Assembly: GCA_958430865.1 (NCBI GenBank)
Contig: CAUDNR010001024.1
Coordinates: forward strand, 41,399-57,848
DNA length: 16,450 nt
Source: Entrophospora sp. SA101
Lineage: Eukaryota > Glomeromycota > Glomeromycetes > Entrophosporales > Entrophosporaceae
Direction: 5' to 3'
This document shows positions 7,895-16,158 of this stretch, one piece after another (the stretch's first letter is position 1; the number at the start of each line of letters is the position of its first letter). The notes under the pieces were generated by a model. That model had not been told where the DNA came from, ran no database searches, and saw only the letters and a list, made by a program, of their open reading frames with translations. Position numbers and translations under genes: made by a program.

Positions 7895-8242
7895 TCGCCA
7901 ATATTTAGCCTTAGGTGATATTTACCACCCATTTGGAGTTGCAATACCAAACAACTCGACTCTTTGAAAGCGTATCGTAGATGGTATCGTAAATGAACGC
8001 ATGCCGGCACAAACGGGATTGTCACCCTCTATGATGTCCTATTCCAAGGAACTTGTTACCAGACATACGCCCAACCAAGAAAACGCTTCTTCAAACTACA
8101 ATTCAACCTTGTAAACAAGGCTGATTTAAAATTTGAGCTCTTCCCTCTTCACTAGCCGTTACTAGGGGAATCCTTGTTAGTTTCTTTTCCTCCGCTTATT
8201 ATATTTAAGTTCAGCGGGTATTCTTGCCTGATTTGAGATCAA
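5092..8242 (-). rRNA. 28S (LSU) rRNA gene, degenerate non-functional copy
   Basis: The 5' end is fixed by ttgatctcaaatcaggc (ending at 8242) and the 3' end by ctgagattaagccc plus the usual T-rich tail. Many LSU landmarks are legible: ccgtgagggaaagatgaaaa (about 7855-7875), acccgtcttgaaacacgg, taatagctggttcctgccga, tggtacgga, tctagcgaaaccacagcc, and the sarcin-ricin loop tagtacgagaggaac (about 5446-5460), which is intact. Compared from memory with fungal 25S, it has lost about 200 nt at 6031-6057, including helix 69 and its neighbours. The catalytic-centre segment reads agggaaattgg where agggataactgg is expected (5666-5677). The P-loop segment has lost gggcgg (about 5808-5830). Roughly 130 extra nt sit at 7190-7350. 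It is about 3.15 kb, slightly short of normal. I treat it as a pseudogene. Confidence 0.9.
7190..7350 (-). repeat. Extra low-complexity segment inside the 28S with a 10 bp tandem repeat
   Basis: About 130 nt more than expected lie between the helix 38 region and the conserved gagcatatctgttaggaccc. From 7219 to 7276 the plus strand holds about five units of ttgtccagag drifting to ttgttcggag and ttgttgagag. It is followed by a gagagagat microsatellite and poly-A. It may be an expanded variable segment or an insertion fixed in this copy. Confidence 0.6.
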
Positions 8243-8381
8243 TTGTTTTTTTCTCTACGATGATACTTACTACTCACTTTAAGGCATAAATAAATCTATA
8301 TTATTTAATAACCCAATTCCACATTCAAATCCAATCGATGATTGGGCATTCATTGCAATCATTTGAATATGATAATATTTT
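8243..8381 (-). other. ITS2
   Basis: AT-rich spacer between 5.8S and 28S, about 139 bp, located by its flanking rRNA ends. It holds the stretch around ccaatcatcgattgg (8328-8342), a short near-palindrome that could form part of the usual ITS2 helix set. Confidence 0.75.
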
Positions 8382-8533
8382 CTGACACTCAAACAGGCAT
8401 ACTCTCATATTACCAGAGAGTGCATTTTGCGTTCAAAAATTCAATGATTCACGTTTTGCAATTTACATGACTTATCGCAATTTGCTACGTTCTTCATCGA
8501 TGCGAGAGCCAAGAGATCCGTTGTTGAAAGTTA
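8382..8533 (-). rRNA. 5.8S rRNA gene, degenerate copy
   Basis: It starts with aactttcaacaacggatctc and ends near gcctgtttgagtgtca. Most of the molecule is conserved, including tctcgcatcgatgaagaac. The normally invariant segment around gcagaattcagtgaatc reads gcaaaacgtgaatc here (8447-8465), a loss of three nt with nearby substitutions. It is about 152 nt long. 5.8S pairs with 28S in the large subunit, and the damaged part belongs to the conserved core, which agrees with the rest of the cassette being dead. Confidence 0.88.
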
Positions 8534-8655
8534 TTATTATTTATATATATATATACAAGATATATATTTTTTTTATAAATGTTTTATAAAGAGTGGTAGG
8601 TTTTGAATACACATTTTATTTTATATATATATTAATAAAAATATATATTATTTTA
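8534..8655 (-). other. ITS1
   Basis: Extremely AT-rich spacer of about 122 bp dominated by ta dinucleotide runs and poly-T. Its limits come from the 18S and 5.8S ends. Confidence 0.75.
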
Positions 8656-9428
8656 AAATGATCCTTCCGCAGGTTGACCTACAGAAACCTTATCATGACT
8701 TTTTACTGTCGAAAATGCATAGCTTGATTCAACTTCTTAGCCAAGGTCCGCAAATATATAAATAAGCAACCGCCCATCCGATGACCTCGCTACGCATACA
8801 ATTCCGATAGCAACGACGGGCGGTATGTACAAAGAGCAGGGACATAATCAACGCAAGTTGATGTCTTGCGCTTACTAGGGATTCCTCGTTGAAGAGCATT
8901 TAATTTCAATGCTCTATCCCCACCACGATAAAGTTTCAAAAGATTGCCCATACCTTTCGGTAAAGGTTAGTAGTTACTTGTTGACTTTATCAGTGTAGCT
9001 TGCATGCGGCCCAGACCACTAAGGATGTCATAGACCTGTTATTACATCGAACTTCCATCGGCCAAAAACCGATAGTCCCTCTAAGAAGCTCTCAAACCTG
9101 ATAAAAAACCAGACTTAATAACTTACTATTTAGAGGTAAGACGTTAAGAACGGCCATGCACCACTAGACATAGAATCCTGACCTTTCTCCTATGTCAATC
9201 ATGACTATGGCTGGATCTGGAAGTTGCAAGCAGGCTCCACCCCTGGTGGTACTCTTCCGTCAATTCCCTTAAGTTTCAGCCTTGCGACCGTACTCTCCCC
9301 GGAACCCAAACACTTTTAGTTTCCCGTAAGGTACCAAACAAGTCGTTAAAAAATGAACTTTGTCTGATTCCTAGTCGGCATAGTTTATGGTTAAGACTAC
9401 GACGTACATAAATCGTCTTCGATCCCCT

Positions 9429-9478
<50 letters not shown>

Positions 9479-10424
9479 AGTTAGTCCTCAATAAATCCAA
9501 GAATTTCACCTCTGACTATTGAATACTAATGCCCCCAACTATCCCTATTAATCATTACGTGGTCCTAAAACCAACAAAATAGAACCATCGTCCTATTTTA
9601 TTATTCCATGCTAATGTATTCAAGCAAAAATGCCCGCTTTAAACACTATAATTTTTTCAAAGTAAAAGTCCTAGTTCATTGAAACACCCAAGAGCATCCC
9701 AATTCACCAGAAGGTGAGAAATTGGTTACACACCGATTCATGTCCCTAAAGGCATGACCGATATATCCCAATCCCGAAATTCAACTACGAACTTTTTAAC
9801 CGCAACAACACTAATATACGCTATTGGAGCTGGAATTACCGCGGTTGCTAATACCAGACTTGCCCTCCAATTGTTCCTCGTTAAAGGTTTTAAATTGTAC
9901 TCATTCCAATTTCGAGACCCAAAAGAGCCCTTAATTGTTATTTATTGTCACTACCTTCCCGAATCGGGATTGGGTAATTTGCGCGCCTGCTGCCTTCCTT
10001 GGATGTGGTAGCCGTTTCTCAGGCTCCCTCTCCGGAATCGAACCCTAATTCCCCGTTACCCGTTACCACCATGGTAGGCCTCTATCCTACCATCGAAAGT
10101 TGATAGGGCAGAAATTTGAATGATTCATCGTCGGCACGAGGCCATACGATTCGAAAAGTTATCATGAATCACCAAGGTTTAGTTGGTTGCCCAACTGTTG
10201 GTTTTTTATCTAATAAATACATCCCTTCCAGAAGTCGGGATTTTTAGCATGTATTAGCTCTAGAATTACCACGGTTATCCAAGTAGTAATAATGTACTAT
10301 CAAATAAACTATAACTGATTTACTGAGCCGTTCGCAGTTTCACCTGTATATAAGATTTATACTTAGACTTGCATGGCTTAATCTTTGAGACAAGCGTATG
10401 ACTACTGGCAGGATCAACCAGGTA
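8656..10424 (-). rRNA. 18S (SSU) rRNA gene, degenerate non-functional copy
   Basis: The 5' end is tacctggttgatcctgcc (ending at 10424) and the 3' end ctgcggaaggatcatt (8656). It is about 1769 nt, near full length. The 5' half is close to fungal 18S, but universal sites are broken. The 530 loop reads gtattagcaaccgcggtaa (9838-9856), with four transitions. The motif after ggagcctgc has lost about 22 nt (9218-9231). About 42 nt are missing after ggccgttctta (9133-9150). The decoding-centre segment reads gtacataccgcccgtc (8815-8830). The 3' segment reads aagtcatgataagg (8689-8702). The usual gatcagatacc at 9401-9420 is also changed. A working small subunit could not tolerate these changes. The 18S-ITS1-5.8S-ITS2-28S order shows a DNA-level copy of an rDNA unit, not a processed transcript. 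Confidence 0.9.
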
Positions 10425-10959
10425 ACTATCTTGCTATTTTAAACGACAAAGTCTCTACTCTCCTGAAAGAGAGAAAAAGAAGCCTCATCATAAAAAAAAC
10501 TAAATGTGGTCCGGTTCACAAAATCGTGATCCGAGTCCACAAATAGCGTTGTATAGTTGTTATTGGGTCGAGTTTAAGCAACAATGCTTTAAATCATTCC
10601 TGTTGCCAATGCCTTCAAGTTTTTCTAGATTTGTTGGCTCAAAAAATTTATGATCATTTTTTTGATTCAACATATCCTTCAATGCCAATTCACTTGCGAA
10701 TTATCACAATAAATAAAATTACGACATTTTCACAGTGCTCTTGGCAAATTGATGATTGTTGTTAAGTTTACCTAGCAGGTAAGTATACACAACGTTCTCC
10801 TTTCGATTAGTTATACACAATGATTACTAATCAATATATTTTATGAACACTAAAGTCGATAAAAGAAGAAGTGTTCTTAAACCCATCATTCAATATCAGA
10901 CAATAGTTAATATGCCTACAATAATGTTTAAATTTCTGTGCCAAAAGGAGATGTAAAGA
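10425..10959. other. Spacer upstream of the 18S (5' ETS/promoter position)
   Basis: No gene. This would hold the 5' external transcribed spacer and the RNA polymerase I promoter of the minus-strand cassette, but I cannot recognise either from sequence. There is a purine-rich gaaagagagaaaaagaag patch at about 10465 and otherwise unique AT-rich sequence. Confidence 0.4.
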
Positions 10960-11047
10960 AGGAGGGCCAATGACTTCGTGCCGAAAGGAGAAGGACCAAC
11001 AACTTTTATTCCGAAAGGAACGACTCTAATATATATTAAAAAATAAA

Positions 11048-11078
11048 CCTAAAGTTGGTTGTAGATACCAACTTTAGG
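11048..11078. other. Hairpin with 12 bp perfect arms, copy 1
   Basis: The arms cctaaagttggt (11048-11059) and accaactttagg (11067-11078) surround a 7 nt loop. A second, imperfect inverted repeat (cagtaatt...aactactg, 11089-11110) follows 10 bp later. Confidence 0.8.
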
Positions 11079-11148
11079 GAGAGAGAGTCAGTAATTGCCA
11101 ATAACTACTGAGTAAGTAAAAGAATTCAATTTCTTGTATCTGCAAAGG

Positions 11149-11352
11149 AGTTTATCTGAGAAAAACGAGGATATGTACGCATCGCCCTCATGCGCCTCTT
11201 GAAGGCCACAGAGATTAAAAATCCCAGGCGATCAAGGTACGTCCCCAAAAACTCTAGTTTATCTGAGAAAAACGAGGATATGTGCGCATCGCCTCTTGAA
11301 AGCCACAGAGATTAAAAATCCCAGGCGATCAAGGTACGTCCCCAAAAACTCC
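11149..11352. repeat. Internal tandem duplication, 107 bp period
   Basis: The phrase agtttatctgagaaaaacga starts at 11149 and at 11256. Both copies end in aggtacgtccccaaaaactc. The second has lost about ten bases where the first reads ctcatgcgcc. The two halves are otherwise almost identical, so this is a recent event. Confidence 0.9.
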
Positions 11353-11563
11353 AGACCCTGCATATAAAATTGGTTCGCAATCTTTTATGCCAACCGCAGG
11401 GGCAGAAGGGTAATCATGGACATCTCCATGACCAGCAACAATTATAAAACCTTCACTGGAGCTGGATATTTCGGTGAAGAAAACCTTACCTAATTTAAAA
11501 AGTTCCAATTCTGTGCTAACCAACATTCATAATGAGGAAGACCAACGACTCTTCGTGCGCAAC

Positions 11564-12072
11564 CGACATTCATAATAAAGAGGACCGACGACTTCGTGCC
11601 GAAAAAATGATTCTATTATTAAAAAAAGAACCATATCTAAAGTTGGTAGATACCAACTTTAGAGAGAGAGACGTCAGTAATTGGCCAATAATTACTGGTA
11701 AGTAAAAGAAGTTCAATTTCTTGTATCCACAAGAGTTTTGAGAAAACGGGGATATGTGCGCATCGCCCTCATACGCCTCTTGAGAGTCCACAGAGAACAA
11801 AAATCCTGGGTGATCATTCGGGGCATCACATAATCAAGATATTTACGCTCTATATATCTCAAGGTAACTCCCCAAAAACTCCTCCGTGCAAGATGCTCTT
11901 ATAATCGCCACCTTACAGGGCAGAAGGGTAATCATGGACGATGCCATGACCAGCAACAATTATAAAACCTTCTTTAAGATCACCCCGCCTTGCCTGGGGC
12001 TCTCAGGAGCTGGATATTTTGGTTAAGAAAACCTTACCTAATTTAAACAGACTCCAATTCTGCGCAACTGTC
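11564..12072. repeat. rDNA-flanking spacer repeat, copy 2
   Basis: It begins with acattcataataaagagg and gacttcgtgccgaaa (about 11590) and repeats the order of landmarks of copy 1. It carries a hairpin with 12 bp arms and a 4 nt loop (11636-11663) and a second one, cagtaatt/aattactg, with a 7 nt loop (11675-11697). It has its own insertions, for example about 50 bp after gtgatcattcgg and a GC-rich caccccgccttgcctgggg segment near 11982. The minus strand keeps GFIIVAGHGIVHDYPSA before a stop, so the reading seen in copy 1 is partly preserved. Confidence 0.8.
11636..11663. other. Hairpin with 12 bp perfect arms, copy 2
   Basis: The arms tctaaagttggt and accaactttaga pair perfectly around a 4 nt loop (agat). 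The hairpin of copy 1 has the same stem with a loop three nt longer, so the stem has been kept while the loop changed. Confidence 0.8.
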
Positions 12073-12306
12073 ATATTCATAATGTGGGGACCGACGACTT
12101 CGTGTCAATAAAGAGAGTAACAATCATTAATTGAAATAACTCAATATTCTTGGATCCGCTAGGCCGCGTTTTTAAGAAAACAGGACATGTGCGCTCAACA
12201 CCATACATGCATGCATCGCGCCTCTTGAAGGTCACATACAGAACACGAAAATCTACTAAAAGCTAATCATATCTCAGTGAACCCTCGAGGTACATCCCAA
12301 AAACAA
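12073..12306. repeat. rDNA-flanking spacer repeat, copy 3 (partial)
   Basis: It starts with attcataatgtggggaccg and gacttcgtgtc (12098) and continues with a shortened, more diverged version of the unit through cgcgcctcttgaaggtcaca to cgaggtacatcccaaaaac. The hairpin segment is missing. This is the most decayed copy and the outer edge of the repeat block. Confidence 0.7.
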
Positions 12307-14034
12307 AAGCCATATAAATAAAACCATCTTTTTTAGAACCCAGCAGCAAGTATTTATTAATATTCCCTCGAATAACCTTTTTAACCCCAAAAATTATTGG
12401 GAAAGTAAAAACAAATTTTTTTTTTCCCAATAATATACTTTAACGTTGCCATGTGATAATGATATATCTCCCTATTTGCAGAGTTTTATACCCAATAACG
12501 TTTTACCAATTTTGTCGGGATATTCATTATATATTATATATTATGTCATCATCTGATCGTCATCACATTACTATTTTTTGATTTTTTTTAATGATAGTTA
12601 AATTTTTGCATTCATGTTACACGAAACTGAAAACACCTTTTGAGGTTTGAAATGGCACTCTGGACAAAAAGCAACCTAAATTTTAATTTTTGCAGTTTTT
12701 ACTATATTGATTTGTAAAAGTTTGCAATTTTTCAGCAAATACATTTATCAAAAAGTCAGAAATATTTTATTATGATCCATAATTTTTATTGTTTACAATA
12801 ATTTTTGGCCATTTGACTTTGAGCCTCAAAAAGTTTGAAATGGTCATATTACAGTCAGGGTTGTTACCAAATATGGAATTTCTAAATACTGTAATTATAA
12901 ACAATCAAAACAAAAATGATTGGCTAATTTTATGCCGATCTTTTCTTTGGAAAAAAAATAATTAAAAATAATGCTTTTTTGTCAAGAAAACTTGGCAAAG
13001 GCTTTATTAAATGGGCATATAACCTCCAAAATTATGTATTATGTTTATTTTTGACTGCTTTATGAGTCTATCAAAAAATAATCAATAGCTTCAAATTATA
13101 ATCATAAAATTACCATAAAAACTCAATAACTTTTTCATAATGGTTAAATATACTGATGAAATGTTTGAGTTATCATTCATCAGGAATCTTGTTATTAAAA
13201 TTAATAAAATTAATAAATAGTATCATGAAATATATTATAATTACAAATTAATTTGTAAAATTTTTGTATATAAATAAAGTCCATGACAAACTTTGTATAT
13301 GTATGTATATATATTTACTTCTTTACCTGCTTATCATTCATTTGTTGTTTGTGAGTCAGATTTACATGGCCACAGTTAATTCTCTGGATATTTGCCACTA
13401 CATCTTCAAACAAACATTTTTAAATTCTTAGCTAGTATTCACCATCATGGGTATAATTAGAATTAAAGATCTGGGCACTGTACTAAAAAAAAATATAGCA
13501 AATAATCAAAAATTCAAGCCAAACTATGGCTCATATTGAAGGAAAAAACTAATGTGTGATCCTTTTCAGATGAAGATGGAGTAATAAACTATATATTCAA
13601 GAGAATATATTAACTCTTTTTTAAATAAAATTTTCTATGTAAGATTATTGGTTTTTGGTATTCAAAAAAAAATCTTTGAATGGCCAATCAAAATTCGAAA
13701 AACAATTTCCATAAACTTACTTCATTAAGAGAATTGGTATGGTAGTTGTTTTATTTAAAATAGCCATATATTAACAAGATTTGAAGCTTTTGATCAATTT
13801 TCTGTATGTTTGGCCTGTTGTGTGATGTAATTTCAACCATTATGACTTCATGTATATTTATTTACAATATAATAAAATTAATATAATTAAAACTCATAAC
13901 TAAGAAGTTATCAATGTTTTAATATTATTTTTTCTATTCTAGCAGCAAAAAAAAATCTCATTTTTTCAGAAATACATTATTTAATCATAAAGCCAAAGGA
14001 AAAAAAAAACAAATAGAAGTGATTACTATGTATG
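12307..14034. other. Long AT-rich stretch without a recognisable gene
   Basis: About 1.7 kb with no long frame on either strand and no RNA gene that I can see. A short phrase, tttgaaatgg, occurs twice (about 12648 and 12832). It is preceded by ttttgagg in the first case and by cctcaaaa in the second, which could be worn ends of a small DNA transposon. Poly-A and TA runs are frequent. It is probably decayed transposon sequence. Confidence 0.45.
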
Positions 14035-14285
14035 GGTATTAATAAAAGAGAGGGCTTTTTTAGAAAAAATGATGGTGATTATCAGTCCACAACTTGTCAT
14101 TTCAGTTCTTTGAGCATGATTGTCATTGTATTCTCTTTGACAGGTCTTAAATTTTTTAAAAAAAAGATTATCATTATTATCCTTATTATCAGTGCCATCA
14201 TCACCATCTATATCCTCTCCACTATCTTCTGGTTCAGAACTTGTTAAAAAAGCAGTTTTATTAATAGATCGATTAATGTAAGTTC
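14035..14285 (-). pseudogene. Open minus-strand fragment with acidic run, unrecognised
   Basis: The minus strand is open for more than 70 codons without an ATG at its start. It contains SSEPEDSGEDIDGDDGTDNK, more Asp/Asn, then FKKFKTCQREYNDNHAQRTE and SCGLIITIIF. An acidic linker followed by a segment with ordered Cys and His suggests an exon or fragment of a larger protein. The Cys/His part faintly recalls proteins associated with KDZ-type fungal transposons, but this is only an impression. The opposite strand is open as a hydrophobic peptide, which I take to be a reflection of the acidic run. Confidence 0.3.
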
Positions 14286-14462
14286 AATGACATAATAAAT
14301 TCATAGATCCTTCTTTTAATTATTATTAACATTATTTCTCTCACCTGAAGCTCCTCATAAACCAGATTATGTGCCAACTTGTGAGCTTCTTAAGTTATTT
14401 GGCTTGTGAATTGCTCATGAAGAGCTTTTCTTCAGGACTCAAAGATTAATTTAGAATATGAC

Positions 14463-14633
14463 TCAGATTGCTTGAACATCATTAAATTTTTTTAATGAAG
14501 GATTTGGACACCTGTGAAATAATAATATTTCCTTAGATATCAATTGTTTCAAGTTATACTGACATCTTAATCCTGCCCAGAAATAAATTTGTTTATCTGT
14601 TGCTACATCTCCAATTTGGAGGTAGGTTTCATC
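14463..14633 (-). pseudogene. Possible DDE transposase fragment
   Basis: A minus-strand frame of 57 codons follows a stop and reads DETYLQIGDVATDKQIYFW, then a hydrophilic stretch with LISKE, and ends at TGA (14463-14465). A DET-x-hydrophobic-x-G motif followed some ten residues later by an aromatic YxW-type strand and by a conserved Lys/Arg-rich segment is typical of the first catalytic Asp region of IS6/IS240-like DDE transposases. A WD-repeat end (KQIYFW) is an alternative, given the WD40 array upstream on the same strand. Further broken coding seems to continue to about 14340. Confidence 0.3.
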
Positions 14634-14734
14634 ACATTATAATATTATATATATACAGACTTGTATAATGTATGGAGTTGTTCACCATCAATTAAGCAAT
14701 CCTGCAAATTTATATTTAGCAAATCCTATCATTC

Positions 14735-16158
14735 TTACATCCAGAAGCAACAATTTGCTTATCAGTGGCTCTACATGGGCAGTATATCTACTCATTGATC
14801 TAATATTTTGTGTGCTCAATATATCCCATATTTGAGTAACACCATTACTCTAACCCTATAGAAAATATATTTATTTTTGCATCAATGTAATTAGAAAATC
14901 ATTTAATCTCTTCTGTGTTTGTATTCATGTTGATTTAACCCTAATATCATTCTTTACAAATACTACAATTTGCTAATTCCATGTCAAATGTTCTACACAA
15001 GCAGTATGCTCATTAATCTAATAAATTTATGTACTCAATATGTCCTGTATTTAAGTATCAGCATCACCCAATCTAGTGTTCCATGTCGCAATGCAAAAAA
15101 GGAAACCAAAGTGGTCGCAAAGGTGGTTGAAACCAGGTGTTGCAAACCATTTTATATGTCGCAAATATGGTTGCAACCATCACCAAGAATTGCAACCAGC
15201 ATCTATAACCCGATCCAATAGTTAACTGATCTCCAAGGAAGTTTTCAATTTTTATTTATACTATTATCAGTATTATTATAAAGTCATCCATCTAGACTTC
15301 ACATCAGAAATTAACATCTTGATCCGATCTTAATATCAATCTTCCACATAAGCAACAATTGCTTGTTCTATGTCAATTCATTGATCCAATCTCATTTATG
15401 CACTCAATATGTCTCATATTTGAGTATTGCCATTACTCCAATGAAGACTGGAAATATATTTTCTATTTTTATTTCTACCATCTATTATTATTATTAGAAA
15501 GCCATCTATCTAGCCATGCACTCCAGAAATTAACATCTTGATCCGACCTTAATATCATTTTTCCAAATAATACATTCTTACATCCAGAAGCAAAAATTTG
15601 CTTGTTCCATGTCAAAGATTCTACACAAGCAAAATGTCTACTTGTTGATCCAATCTTTTGTCACTCAATATATCCCATATTTAAGTATCGCCATCACTCA
15701 ATCCAACAGTTAACTGATCTCCAAGGAAGACTGAAAGTCATCTAATCTCTCCTGTGTTTTTGCAATTTGCTCATTCTATGCCAAAGATTCCACATGTTAA
15801 TATGTCTACTCATTGATCTAATATTTTATGGCACTCAATATATCCCATATTTAGTATTGCTATTATTCAATCCAACAGTTAATTGATCTCCAAAAAAGAC
15901 TGAAAATAAATTTTCAGTTTTTATTTTTATTATCAATAATATTATTAGAAATTCATCTGTCTAGCCTTTATACTCCAGAAATTAACATCTTGATCTGATC
16001 CTAATATCATTCTTCCAAATACTACATTCTTACATCCAGAGGCAATAATTTTCTCATCAAAGGCTCTACAAGGGCAGTATGTCTACTAGTTGATCAATCT
16101 TTTATGCACCCAATATTTGAGTATTGCCATCACTCAATCCAACAGTTAACTTATATTT
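14735..16158 (-). pseudogene. Tandem array of six decayed Cdc20/Cdh1-like WD40 segments
   Basis: On the plus strand the word caatatatcccatattt (or a variant) begins at 14817, 15036, 15405, 15666, 15836 and 16111. The spacings are 219, 369 (241 without an insertion), 261, 170 and 275 bp. Read on the minus strand, each unit gives the same WD40 blade edge: GDQLTVGLSDGNTQIWDI, then IRSMSRHTACVESLTWN and KQIVASGCKN. The best piece is in the unit at 14817, where SNGVTQIWDILSTQNIRSMS and RYTAHVEPL run open. WD followed by an SMSGHTARVGSLAWN-like segment and SSG is the signature of Cdc20/Cdh1, the activators that bring substrates to the anaphase-promoting complex. Family and role are inferred. Stops and frameshifts break every unit, so no repeat protein can be made. 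The units also share an AT-rich linker with cagaaattaacatcttgatc. Confidence 0.7.
15074..15215. mobile_element. 142 bp insertion inside one WD40 unit, MITE/SINE-like
   Basis: Other units read caatccaacagttaactg across this point. Here the sequence breaks after ccaatc (15068-15073) and resumes after ccgatc (15210-15215), so a 6 bp target duplication with one mismatch is possible. The insert is GC-richer than its surroundings and contains repeated palindromes: ggttgaaacc (15125-15134), ggttgcaacc (15169-15178) and several ttgcaa or gtcgcaa words. No open frame of note is present. The insert interrupts an already decayed unit. Confidence 0.6.

Larger units (their letters stand above)
10960..11563. 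repeat. rDNA-flanking spacer repeat, copy 1
   Basis: First of three diverged copies. Landmarks are gacttcgtgccgaaagg (10972), a 12 bp-arm hairpin (11048-11078), cgcatcgccctcatgcgcc, accagcaacaattataaaac and cattcataatgagg near the end. Copies 1 and 2 are 617 bp apart by the cttcgtgcc landmark. Removing the internal 107 bp duplication of copy 1 gives about 510 bp, matching the 506 bp between copies 2 and 3. On the minus strand 11329-11526 is open for 65 codons and contains GFIIVAGHGDVHDYPSA. Confidence 0.8.

Noticed and set aside
5619..8025. Several open frames of 60-86 codons on both strands
   Set aside because: They lie wholly within the 28S sequence and encode nothing recognisable; rRNA sequence readily gives such frames.
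9754..10011. 85-codon plus-strand frame
   Set aside because: It is antisense to the 18S, including the 530-loop region.
5092..10424. Group I intron or homing endonuclease in the rRNA genes
   Set aside because: The extra 28S segment is low-complexity repeat without intron core elements or an endonuclease frame.
14032..14247. 71-codon plus-strand frame with an Ile-rich membrane-like stretch
   Set aside because: The Ile run is the complement of the Asp/Asn-rich run on the minus strand, which looks more like protein.
14970..15541. Plus-strand frames of 83 and 60 codons
   Set aside because: They run antisense to the WD40 units; the first crosses the 142 bp insertion.
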